From Pararoseburia sp963661325 (GTDB taxonomy: Bacteria > Bacillota > Clostridia > Lachnospirales > Lachnospiraceae), in the NCBI GenBank assembly GCA_963661325.1, contig CAVLBP010000004.1, positions 1 to 43,007 on the forward strand: a stretch of 43,007 nucleotides of DNA, written 5' to 3'. This document shows positions 32,947-41,293 of this stretch, in pieces. Each line of letters starts with the position of its first letter. Position 1 is the first letter of the stretch. Both the position numbers and the translations under genes were made by a program. The notes under the pieces were generated by a model. The model was not told the DNA's origin. It saw only the letters and a program-made list of their open reading frames with translations, and did not search any database.

Positions 32947-33622
32947 CCTTCTCTTATTATTTCATGTGCTGGGGCAGACTTATCCGGTGGGAGGATTTTC
33001 TCATTCCTTTGGATTGGAGACTTATATCAGTCAGGGGCAGGTACAAAAGGTAGAGGATCTGCGGGATTATATCTGCTGGTATCTAAAGCAGAATTGCCTG
33101 CATTTTGAAGGAGCCTTCTTCTGCCTGGCATATAAAGCAGGAAAGGACCAGGATGCAGAAAAATGGCTTGATCTTGACCGGCAGAATTCTGCCATGCGCC
33201 TGTCTCGGGAGAACCGGCAGGCGTCTCTAAAGATGGGGCAGGCATTCTTTCGAACGTCAAAGGCAGTCTTTGGACAGGAAAAAATGCCGGATGTTTTTAC
33301 CATGCTGCAAAAGGATCGCAGTTTGGGAAATTATGCCCTTGCTGTGGGCTATTGGGCCGGGGTATTTGAAATTCCCCTGCGGGAAGCTCTGCTTGCTTTT
33401 TTATTCAATTCTGTCAACAATCTGGTGCAGGTGGGCATAAAAATCGTTCCTCTTGGTCAGTCTGAAAGTCAGAAAATGCTCTATTCGGTCTACTCACAGA
33501 TCGGGGAGATTGCAGATCGTCTTTTGGAGGAGAAGGACATAGAACCACAGAATTTTGTGCCGGCACAAGATATCATGTCTATGCGGCATGAGGAACTATA
33601 TACAAGACTTTACATGTCCTAG
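32906..33622 (+). CDS. ureF: Urease accessory protein UreF
   Basis: 238 residues if it starts at ATG 32906 (AGGAGAG upstream), overlapping ureE by 41 nt; 32918 is an alternative. The frame is open back to 32804, but that part lies inside ureE and is not UreF-like. The domain starts LLLLFHVLGQTYPVGGFSHSFGLETYISQG, typical of UreF, and continues with the all-helical pattern. It bridges UreD and UreG during metallocentre assembly. Confidence 0.93.
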   Translation: MHTCMQEDRISTDSLLLLFHVLGQTYPVGGFSHSFGLETYISQGQVQKVEDLRDYICWYLKQNCLHFEGAFFCLAYKAGKDQDAEKWLDLDRQNSAMRLSRENRQASLKMGQAFFRTSKAVFGQEKMPDVFTMLQKDRSLGNYALAVGYWAGVFEIPLREALLAFLFNSVNNLVQVGIKIVPLGQSESQKMLYSVYSQIGEIADRLLEEKDIEPQNFVPAQDIMSMRHEELYTRLYMS

Positions 33623-33639
33623 GTAATGGAGGTAGTAGA

Positions 33640-34254
33640 ATGAAAAAAACGATCAGGATCGGTGTTGGCGGACCGGTAGGGTCCGGAAAGACAGCATTGA
33701 TCGAAAAATTATGCAAAAGCCTGTCAGATCAGTATAGCATAGGAGTGGTGACCAATGATATTTACACAAAGGAAGACCAGAAGATTCTGACCCGTGCCAA
33801 TGCACTTCCGCCAGAACGGATTCTCGGTGTGGAGACAGGCGGCTGTCCTCATACGGCGGTGCGGGAGGATATCTCTATGAATCTGGATGCGGTGGAGGAA
33901 TTGATGGAACGTTTTCCGGATCTGGAACTGATCTTTATTGAGAGCGGAGGAGACAATCTTGCGGCAACCTTTAGCCCAGAGTTGGTGGATGGTCTGATCT
34001 TTGTCATTGATGTTGGAGAGGGCGAAAAGATTCCGCGCAAGGGTGGCCCTGGCATTACAAGATCTGAACTGTTGGTTATCAACAAGATTGATATTGCCCC
34101 ATATGTACACAGTGATCTGAAAGTCATGGAAGAGGATACAAAGCGGATGCGGGGGGATAAGCCCTTTGTCTTCACAAATCTGTATGATGGAACCGGACTG
34201 GATCAGATCATTAGCTGGATAAAAAGAGACATGTTGTTTGAGGATATAAGATAA
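33640..34254 (+). CDS. ureG: Urease accessory GTPase UreG
   Basis: 204 residues. P-loop GVGGPVGSGKTALIEKL (about residues 6-22), the metal-binding CPH motif in GVETGGCPHTAVREDISMN, ESGGDNLAATFSPELVD, and the guanine-specific VINKIDIAPYV. It couples GTP hydrolysis to nickel delivery. There is no His-rich N-terminal extension, consistent with UreE providing the nickel-storage histidines. Confidence 0.97.
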   Translation: MKKTIRIGVGGPVGSGKTALIEKLCKSLSDQYSIGVVTNDIYTKEDQKILTRANALPPERILGVETGGCPHTAVREDISMNLDAVEELMERFPDLELIFIESGGDNLAATFSPELVDGLIFVIDVGEGEKIPRKGGPGITRSELLVINKIDIAPYVHSDLKVMEEDTKRMRGDKPFVFTNLYDGTGLDQIISWIKRDMLFEDIR

Positions 34255-34270
34255 AAGGCTGGTAAAAAAG

Positions 34271-35107
34271 ATGGATTACAATGGCTGTATTTCTCTGGAA
34301 ATAGGAAAGAAATGTGATGGACGCAGAGAAAGTTATATAGAAAAACAATTTTATAAACTGCCTTTGCAGGTGCTGACACCTTTTTATCAGGATGCAGATG
34401 GCACGGTATTTGTCTATCTTTTGAATCCAAGCGGAGGAATACTGGACTATGACCGTTTTGCAGTTGATGTCAGGATAAAAAGCGGTGCTTCGGCATGGAT
34501 CGGGACTCCATCTGCCGGTAGGATCTATAAGAAGAGACCGGAGGCGGAGGCAGACGCATACCAAAAAAGTGATTTTTATGTGGAATCCGGTGCTGTGTTG
34601 GAATATTGTCCCGAGGAGATCATGCCCTATGCCAACTCTGCTTTTACCCAGGAAAATATTTTTCATCTGCGTAAAGATTCCACATTAATTGCATGGGATA
34701 TCTTATCAGCAGGAAGGGCGGGACGCGGAGAGTGTTTCGCCTTTGACAGATATGCATCTATGACCTTTATCTATGTGGACGACATTCCGATTGTGATTGA
34801 TAAGATGGTGGTCAGCCCAAAGGAAACAGATGTCAAAAACGTGCAGTGTATGCAGGATTATCTTTATACGGCAACGGTCTATGCTTATGCCGATGCCTGT
34901 GATGAGGAATTGAAAAGTCTGCTGATGGCAGAAGACGCACATTATACCGACGGCATCATTGGAGCCAGCCTCGTGACAGACAGGATGCTGGTCATTAAGA
35001 TTCTTGGCATGCATGCCTATGCAGTCTATGATGAATTGCAGGCTATCTGGGATATCCTGCGCAGAAAAATCCTGAGCAAGCCTGCAGTCCGCTTACGCAA
35101 ATTTTAG
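34271..35107 (+). CDS. ureD: Urease accessory protein UreD (UreH)
   Basis: 278 residues. The beginning has the UreD pattern with YIEKQFYKLPLQVLTPFYQDADGTVFVYLLNPSGGILDYDRFAVDVRIKSGASAWIGTPSAGRIYK, and the middle has LEYCPEEIMPYANSAFTQENIFHLRKDSTLIAWDILSAGR. It is the scaffold on which UreF and UreG assemble with the apo-urease. Placing ureD last (ureABCEFGD) is the usual Firmicutes order. No nickel transporter gene follows. Confidence 0.94.
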   Translation: MDYNGCISLEIGKKCDGRRESYIEKQFYKLPLQVLTPFYQDADGTVFVYLLNPSGGILDYDRFAVDVRIKSGASAWIGTPSAGRIYKKRPEAEADAYQKSDFYVESGAVLEYCPEEIMPYANSAFTQENIFHLRKDSTLIAWDILSAGRAGRGECFAFDRYASMTFIYVDDIPIVIDKMVVSPKETDVKNVQCMQDYLYTATVYAYADACDEELKSLLMAEDAHYTDGIIGASLVTDRMLVIKILGMHAYAVYDELQAIWDILRRKILSKPAVRLRKF

Positions 35108-35147
35108 CCTTGAGGGACGTTTTATCACAGGGAGCGACCTGGTTGGC
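35107..35147. repeat. Degenerate copy (R4) of the 41-bp palindrome
   Basis: It begins GCCTTGAGGGACGTTTTATC and ends with CGACCTGGTTGGC. It aligns with the plus-strand version of copy R1 with two short gaps and several substitutions. It lies between the convergent 3' ends of ureD and an AraC gene. The pairing is weaker than in R1, so its strength as a terminator is uncertain. Confidence 0.6.
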
Positions 35148-35152
35148 TTACT

Positions 35153-36439
35153 TTACTGATTCCGGTAATCTTTTGGTGTCATGCCGGTGCACTTTTTAAA
35201 GACATTCTGAAAATACCCCTGTGAGGAAAAGCCCAGATAAGTGGCAATCTCAAGAATGGATCGGTCGGTTGTCTTTAAAAGAGATTTTGCTTTTTCAATC
35301 TTTTGCTCCTGCATGTAGGCAGAAAGTGTCATACCGGTTTCTTTTTTGAACTTGGTAGACAGATAACTACGGCTTAAATACAGGTCTTTCGCCATCTGGT
35401 CGACGGAAAATTCGTCCGTCAGATGCTCGCGGATATAAGAGGTGACGTTACGCATGAATTTGTCGTAGCGGTCACCTTTTTTTATATCGTGCACCAGAGT
35501 CGTATAGTCGATGACCATGTGATATTGGAGATTCATGACCTGTTCCGGGTTATCGTAACTTTCTGCATGCTGGATATATTTGTCACTGAGCGTCAATGCT
35601 TCTTCTGCCGGCAGTCCGCCTTCGATCGCGGAGCGTGAAAGCAGAGTTGCGGAGGAGATAAAGATGTTCTTTAACTGCCGTAAATAGGTTGGCGCAACTT
35701 TCCCGGCGCGTCCAGCAGAACTTCGCTTGAAAAGTTGTCCCAAGCGATCCAGATCGCCCTCGCGTACACAGGATAACATTTCCTTTTCAAAATTTAATGT
35801 GGTATGGGATACGGATACGGCATCATTGTAATCATCTACGGATGCGTGGGCGTCCGCAATATCGGAGAGACTGTGGATGTCGTTTGGGCTGATCGGACGA
35901 TCCTCGGAAATAGGATCTGTGATGGTGTCCATTTCCTGATGCATGGCGGAGATATTCTCCTCGTTCTGCTTATCGATCTTGGTGTGGGAATCGTAGACGG
36001 CGATGTCTGCCAACTCCAGTTTCCGGTCACTGATATAGTAATAGATCAGGCACAATTCGTGCAAAAACAGTTCTAAAGGCATGGGGGTAATGCTGCTGAG
36101 CAGATGCTGGTATTGCTCCATGTAATTCATTTTTAAATCCAGGGAAAACATAAATTCCCGGATCTGGCTTTTGGGTGGTGTGATCTGGAAGGTAGGTCCC
36201 AAGATCATGGTATGGTCTTGGTGTTTTATGATGCCGTAAAAATGCTCATAAGGGGAGATATAGTAATTGACACCTTCATTGATCTGCAAAAGATTTTCAA
36301 TATATGGTGATGCCGGATCCTTTGGGAAATTGGATGGGTCATAAAAGATTTTCTGCACATTATCCTTATAGACGCGGATGGCGATCAGGGATAGGGAAGA
36401 AATATTTCTTGTAATATAGTCATAATCAATTTCGCGCAT
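35153..36439 (-). CDS. AraC-family regulator with large N-terminal sensing domain
   Basis: 428 residues. The N-terminal ~320 residues lack an obvious catalytic motif; the part with YYISPYEHFYGIIKHQDHTMILGPTFQITPP resembles the unnamed N-terminal domain found in many Lachnospiraceae AraC proteins next to sugar-utilisation genes. The C-terminal HTH is clear (VTSYIREHLTDEFSVDQMAKDLYLSRSYLSTKFKKETGMTLSAYMQEQKI ... LGFSSQGYFQNVFKKCTGMTPKDYR). ATG 36439 has AGGAGGT upstream. It diverges from the GH3 gene and probably activates it (inference). Confidence 0.85.
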   Translation of the reverse strand: MREIDYDYITRNISSLSLIAIRVYKDNVQKIFYDPSNFPKDPASPYIENLLQINEGVNYYISPYEHFYGIIKHQDHTMILGPTFQITPPKSQIREFMFSLDLKMNYMEQYQHLLSSITPMPLELFLHELCLIYYYISDRKLELADIAVYDSHTKIDKQNEENISAMHQEMDTITDPISEDRPISPNDIHSLSDIADAHASVDDYNDAVSVSHTTLNFEKEMLSCVREGDLDRLGQLFKRSSAGRAGKVAPTYLRQLKNIFISSATLLSRSAIEGGLPAEEALTLSDKYIQHAESYDNPEQVMNLQYHMVIDYTTLVHDIKKGDRYDKFMRNVTSYIREHLTDEFSVDQMAKDLYLSRSYLSTKFKKETGMTLSAYMQEQKIEKAKSLLKTTDRSILEIATYLGFSSQGYFQNVFKKCTGMTPKDYRNQ

Positions 36440-36587
36440 ATGTACCTCCTAGCCAGCCCTTAGACGCTCATTTTGTCCAAAGGCAATCCTTTTCTACTAT
36501 TTGTTCCTATATCATAACATAATTACAAAAAAGAAAACAAGAACGAAAATCTTTATCCTAAAAATTTATAAAATAACAGATATGAGA

Positions 36588-36625
36588 CCAAAGGGACACT
36601 CCATGTGGCAAAAGGAACGTCCCTG
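36588..36625 (+). repeat. 41-bp dispersed palindrome (copy R3) before the GH3 gene
   Basis: It begins CCAAAGGGACACTCC and ends GGAACGTCCCTG, after which it departs from the other copies. As in copy R2 it is followed within a few bases by a strong AAAAAGGAGG ribosome site and the gene start. Confidence 0.8.
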
Positions 36626-36641
36626 AAAAAGGAGGAAGAAA

Positions 36642-39410
36642 ATGAGTGTAGCAGAGATTACAAGAATGTTTTTGACCCTAAGTATTGTTTTTGCAGTCCT
36701 TATGATCGTCTGCATGATTGTAAAAAGCAAAAAGCAGAAGAATACGGCGGAAAGGAAGAAGGGCAGGACAGCAGTGACCTGTATTCTGTTGGCTGTGATC
36801 ATTGCCGCCAATGGAGCAATTTATGCCTTCAATAATATCATCAATCAGCACTTTTCCAGTGTAAAGGTGGATGATATGGCAGTGGATGATGCGACGACAG
36901 CATCCAGAGATATTACGACAAAGATCGAGGAGGAAGGCGTTGTCCTTTTGGAAAATAAAGAGGATACACTTCCACTCAACACAGAAAAGAATGCAAAAGT
37001 CAACGTCTTTGGACAGTCATCCGTATCCATTGTTTATGGTGGCGCAGGATCAGGCGCATCAGATGAAACGGATAATGTAAGCCTACAGGACGGCCTTTCG
37101 CAGGCAGGCTTTGAGGTAAATGAAGATCTGACAAACTTTTATGAGGATCATAAAACAAAGAAAAAGGGACAGAATGTCTTTAATTTAAAAGGTGGCGATT
37201 ACAATATCAACGAACCGGCGACAAGCGAGTATTCTGATAAATTGCTTTCTGACGCACAGGCATTTTCAGATACAGCCATTGTTGTTTTTTCAAGAAATGG
37301 CGGGGAAGGTGGCGATCTGCCGATGGATATGGCATCTTACACAGGCGGAGATGCAGGAAAACACTATTTGGAATTGCAGACTTGTGAGCAGGAAATGCTT
37401 GCCATGGTTGAAGAAAACTTTGACCATGTGATCGTACTTATCAATTCATCTAATGCCATGGAACTTGGATTTTTGGAAGATGAAAAAGTTGATGCTGCCC
37501 TTTGGATCGGCGGACCGGGATCTACCGGCTGCGTGGCTGTCGGAGAAGTCTTGAGCGGTGCCATAAATCCATCCGGCCGATTGGTAGATACCTATGCATA
37601 TGATCTGACAACAGCACCTGCATATTATAATGCCGGAAACTTCACCTATACCTCTAATGGGGAGGATACTAAGGAACATTATGTTGAGTATGCCGAAGGC
37701 ATTTATGTGGGCTATCGTTATTATGAGACCCGCTATGTGGACAATGAGACTGGAAGATGTGATGAGGATGCATACAGTCAGGTCGTACAGTATCCATTTG
37801 GCTATGGCCTTTCCTATACGACATTTGAACAGAAGATCACAGGTCATGAGGTAAAAGATGGCAAGATCAATGTAGAAATCGAGGTGAAGAACACCGGTGA
37901 AGTGGCGGGCAAAGATGTGGCACAGGTTTATGTCACAGCACCTTATACAAATGGCGGGATTGAAAAATCATTTGTAGAATTGGAAGGTTTTGCCAAGACC
38001 GGCGTCATTGAGCCGGGAAAATCGGAAAAGGTCAATGTATCTTTTGAGGTAGAAGATATGGCAGCCTACGATTATACAGACAAAGGATGTTATGTGCTGG
38101 AGAAGGGAAGTTATGAAATCAAGTTGATGAATAACGCACACGATGTCATTGATTCCTTTACCTATGATGTGGATGATACCATTGTTTATGATGAAAACAA
38201 TGCAAGAAGTACTGATCAGACAGCTGCAGTCAATACGTTTGACTTTGCAGCAGGTGATGTGACCTATGTTTCCAGAAGCGACTGGGAGGGAACACTTCCG
38301 ACAGAGCGTGTGGAAACGAAGGAAGCAAGCAGCGAGATCCTGGATCAGTTAAATCTGGACAATATCAACAGTTTGTATGTCAATCCATCCAATGATGGCG
38401 AAAAGATCACAACAGGTGCAGACAATGGGCTGACCCTAAGTGATATGGTAGGGCTGTCCTATGATGATGAGAAATGGGATCAGTTGCTGGATGAACTTAG
38501 TGTAGAAGATATGGCGAAACTTATGGGCTATGGCGGCTTCTCTACGGTAGAGATTGCAAGTATTGATAAGGTGGCGACCATTGATATTGATGGACCGGCA
38601 GGTCTGAATGCTCTGACAAGCGATATCAGTGGTGTGCAGTTCCCGAGCGAAGCAGTGATCGGTTCGACCTACAATGTGGATCTGGTAGATGAAATGGGAC
38701 AGACTTATGCGCAGGAAGCAAATGCCAATGGCGTTGTCGGTCTGTATGCACCGGGGCTGAATATTCACAGAACTCCATTTTCAGGCAGAAATTTTGAATA
38801 TTATTCTGAGGATCCGGTATTAAACGGAAAACTGGGTGCGGCTATGACAAGAGGTTGTAATAGCATGGGTGTTTACTGTTATCCAAAGCATTTCGCCTTG
38901 AACGATCAGGAAACAAACCGTTCCGGTGTCTGTGTCTGGTCAAACGAGCAGGCAATCCGTGAGATCTATCTCAAGGCATTCGAAATTGTGGTAAAAGAAG
39001 GCAATAATCATGGTCTGATGTCTTCCTATAACCGTATTGGAACTGTCTGGTCAGGTGGATGTGAACAGCTGCTGACGACTGTCCTGCGTGGAGAGTGGGG
39101 CTTTGAAGGGGCTGTTGCAACCGATTATGCCAATGCAAAACTTTTAAATGCAGATCAGGCACTGATGGCTGGCGGAGACCTCATGCTTTCAACAACCGGA
39201 GCAACTCTATCCGATACAGTGACAAGCAGCACAGAAGGACAGCAGAAGTTGCGACAGGCAGCAAAGAATGTACTTTATATGGTTGTAAATTCCAGAGCCT
39301 ATACAGATCCTGTGGAAATGGGATTTCCGTATTGGATCCTGGCACAAGTTGCGCTTAATATCGTTTTGATGTTACTTGTTGTACTTCGTATTTTTAAGAA
39401 GAAAAGATAA
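36642..39410 (+). CDS. GH3 beta-glucosidase, domain-permuted and membrane-anchored
   Basis: 922 residues. Residues 8-27 and 43-62 are membrane segments, and a third lies at the C-terminus (FPYWILAQVALNIVLMLLVVLRIF). The order of GH3 domains is reversed: the alpha/beta-sandwich domain comes first (VVLLENKEDTLPL ... RNGGEGGDLPM with the candidate acid/base Glu222), then a fibronectin-III-like part (QYPFGYGLSYTTFE ... VAQVYV), then the TIM-barrel domain with NIHRTPFSGRNFEYYSEDPVL, CYPKHFALNDQETNR and the nucleophile candidate Asp828 in AVATDYAN. This inverted order is known for some Ruminococcus and Butyrivibrio beta-glucosidases. Substrate unassigned. Confidence 0.88.
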   Translation: MSVAEITRMFLTLSIVFAVLMIVCMIVKSKKQKNTAERKKGRTAVTCILLAVIIAANGAIYAFNNIINQHFSSVKVDDMAVDDATTASRDITTKIEEEGVVLLENKEDTLPLNTEKNAKVNVFGQSSVSIVYGGAGSGASDETDNVSLQDGLSQAGFEVNEDLTNFYEDHKTKKKGQNVFNLKGGDYNINEPATSEYSDKLLSDAQAFSDTAIVVFSRNGGEGGDLPMDMASYTGGDAGKHYLELQTCEQEMLAMVEENFDHVIVLINSSNAMELGFLEDEKVDAALWIGGPGSTGCVAVGEVLSGAINPSGRLVDTYAYDLTTAPAYYNAGNFTYTSNGEDTKEHYVEYAEGIYVGYRYYETRYVDNETGRCDEDAYSQVVQYPFGYGLSYTTFEQKITGHEVKDGKINVEIEVKNTGEVAGKDVAQVYVTAPYTNGGIEKSFVELEGFAKTGVIEPGKSEKVNVSFEVEDMAAYDYTDKGCYVLEKGSYEIKLMNNAHDVIDSFTYDVDDTIVYDENNARSTDQTAAVNTFDFAAGDVTYVSRSDWEGTLPTERVETKEASSEILDQLNLDNINSLYVNPSNDGEKITTGADNGLTLSDMVGLSYDDEKWDQLLDELSVEDMAKLMGYGGFSTVEIASIDKVATIDIDGPAGLNALTSDISGVQFPSEAVIGSTYNVDLVDEMGQTYAQEANANGVVGLYAPGLNIHRTPFSGRNFEYYSEDPVLNGKLGAAMTRGCNSMGVYCYPKHFALNDQETNRSGVCVWSNEQAIREIYLKAFEIVVKEGNNHGLMSSYNRIGTVWSGGCEQLLTTVLRGEWGFEGAVATDYANAKLLNADQALMAGGDLMLSTTGATLSDTVTSSTEGQQKLRQAAKNVLYMVVNSRAYTDPVEMGFPYWILAQVALNIVLMLLVVLRIFKKKR

Positions 39411-39432
39411 AGTAATAAAGCATGTAAAACAA

Positions 39433-39461
39433 GGGCATCTGCGTTAGCAGGTGCCCTTGTG
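39433..39461 (+). terminator. Hairpin after the GH3 gene
   Basis: GGGCATCTGC (39433-39442) pairs with GCAGGTGCCC (39447-39456), loop GTTA. The following sequence TTGTGCT is poor in Ts, so this may be a partial terminator within a longer transcript. Confidence 0.6.
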
Positions 39462-39494
39462 CTACTCTAAGGAAGGAAGAAAAGGAGGCTTGTT

Positions 39495-41282
39495 ATGAAA
39501 AAAATTTCCATACTGCTATTGCTTGGAGCAATGCTGCTTAGTATTTCTCTTGCCGGATGTGGAAAGAAAACAGAGGCTACGTTTTCCTATGATGCAGCGG
39601 ACGGGGGGATTGTTGCACAAGAGACAGAGGATACAGAGGATGTGGATAAGACCACACAGGAAACAAAGAAAATCGGACAGTATATTCAGAATATGCCGGA
39701 AGCGGAAAAAAAGGGACAGATTTTTTGTGGCTGGTATGTAAAAGATGAAAAAATCAATCCACTCGATGTGGTTGAAAAAGATATGGACTTACAGGCAAAA
39801 TGGATCAAAGAAGGAACAAAGATAAAAGTAAGTCTGGATAAAAACGATGGCTCGGGCAAAGTAATGGATACACTGTCTGTTAAGGCAGAGGACGCATTGA
39901 CAGAGGAACAACTGCCGACACCGGAACGAAAGGGATATTATTTTGCGGGCTGGCAGACAAGAAGCAAAATCACCGAGGATGACCTTGTTGGCGGTGTATC
40001 AAAATATATGTATTATGCCGGAGATAGTAAGAGCCCGGCTGGAATCTGGAATACAGATTACGCAAGTGTGAAGATGCCGGTAGCCCAGATTGAAAATCTG
40101 ACAGCTGATAACGAAGCCACTTTGTACGCACGCTGGGTAAAAATAAAGGAAATTCATACGGAAGAAGAACTCTCGGCGATCCGAAATGATTTATATGGTG
40201 CATACAAACTGGCAGATGACATTACATTGACAAAAGATTGGACGCCGATTGGCAGTTATTATGGTGCGTATGAATTATTAAACAGTAATTGGTGGATTCA
40301 TTCTTTTCACGGATATTTTGATGGAAACGGCAAGACAATTGAGGGATTACGTATTAGCAGTACAGACAATGTGATGGAAGAAGGCAACAATGTCATTGTT
40401 GAGGAAGGTGACAGCAACAGAGGCACCGCAGCGTTATTTGGCAGTATTTCCAAAGGTGCTGTTGTAAAGAATTTCACTTTGTCGGAACCAGCCATTGAGG
40501 TAGAACAGGAAGGCGCAGCAATGTATATAGCGCCGGTTGTTGGCTTTATGATGGGCGGAGAATTAACAGATGTTACGGTGGAGAACGCAACCATTCATGC
40601 GGAATCAAAAGATGCGAAGGATAGCACTGTATATCCAAGTGTCTCAGCATTGACAGGTGGTTTTTGGGATGGAAATATCACAGGCTGCAACGCAACGGGA
40701 ACCGTGACCTTAGACGTTGTATCAGAACAAAAAGGTGTCGGAGAAATCTATTTTGGAGCGCTCTCAGGAGAATGCTTTGCAACAATCAAGGATTCCAGTG
40801 CACAGTGCCAGTTAACGCTACATGTTACAAGTGTGGATTCGCAGGATTCAGAGATGACAAATATTTATGCTGGAGGTATTACAGGTTCTAACTGTTATAT
40901 GGAAAATTGCAAGGGGAACTCAGAGTTGCAAATTACGGTCAACAAGAAAAAGGGCGGCGTTGGCTTAAATGCAGCACTCGGTGTTGGCTGTGAGCGATAT
41001 GGTTATATTCGGAATGTGCAGGCAGATGGAACACTGACGACAGTATTCGAGGGAGATACAGCATCAAATGAAGCTGTTGTAAAGCACCAGGGAAGTATTT
41101 TAGGTGGTTTTGACACAGGTGTGTATGCAAATATTGGTGCGATGTTTAATCCGGCATTAAAAGTAAAAGAAGTATCCGGATGTTCTACCAATAATGCCCA
41201 GTATCCATATATTGGAATGGAATATAAGGATTCTGCAAATTCACAGTATAAGATAGAAAATAATACGACAGTACAGGAATGA
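39495..41282 (+). CDS. Surface lipoprotein with InlB-type and GLUG-like repeats
   Basis: 595 residues. Lipoprotein signal MKKISILLLLGAMLLSISLAGC (lipobox LAGC, Cys22). Residues about 50-200 contain two Listeria/Bacteroides (InlB B) repeat-like units, recognisable by FCGWYVKDEKINPLDVVEKDMDLQAKW and YYFAGWQTRSK ... EATLYARW. The middle has a beta-helix-like region with HGYFDGNGKTIEGLRI and a series of GLUG-like units (GALSGECFATIKDSS, GGITGSNCYMENCKG). Such proteins are usually adhesins or polymer-binding scaffolds. Placed between a membrane-anchored GH3 and a lipoprotein esterase, it may help bind a glycan at the cell surface (inference). Confidence 0.8.
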   Translation: MKKISILLLLGAMLLSISLAGCGKKTEATFSYDAADGGIVAQETEDTEDVDKTTQETKKIGQYIQNMPEAEKKGQIFCGWYVKDEKINPLDVVEKDMDLQAKWIKEGTKIKVSLDKNDGSGKVMDTLSVKAEDALTEEQLPTPERKGYYFAGWQTRSKITEDDLVGGVSKYMYYAGDSKSPAGIWNTDYASVKMPVAQIENLTADNEATLYARWVKIKEIHTEEELSAIRNDLYGAYKLADDITLTKDWTPIGSYYGAYELLNSNWWIHSFHGYFDGNGKTIEGLRISSTDNVMEEGNNVIVEEGDSNRGTAALFGSISKGAVVKNFTLSEPAIEVEQEGAAMYIAPVVGFMMGGELTDVTVENATIHAESKDAKDSTVYPSVSALTGGFWDGNITGCNATGTVTLDVVSEQKGVGEIYFGALSGECFATIKDSSAQCQLTLHVTSVDSQDSEMTNIYAGGITGSNCYMENCKGNSELQITVNKKKGGVGLNAALGVGCERYGYIRNVQADGTLTTVFEGDTASNEAVVKHQGSILGGFDTGVYANIGAMFNPALKVKEVSGCSTNNAQYPYIGMEYKDSANSQYKIENNTTVQE

Positions 41283-41293
41283 GGTTAAAAGAT

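Noticed and set aside
1877..36625. The CCACAGGGAC repeats as a CRISPR or phage attachment pair
   Set aside because: Copies are single, dispersed over 35 kb in both orientations, with no spacers, cas genes or integrase nearby.
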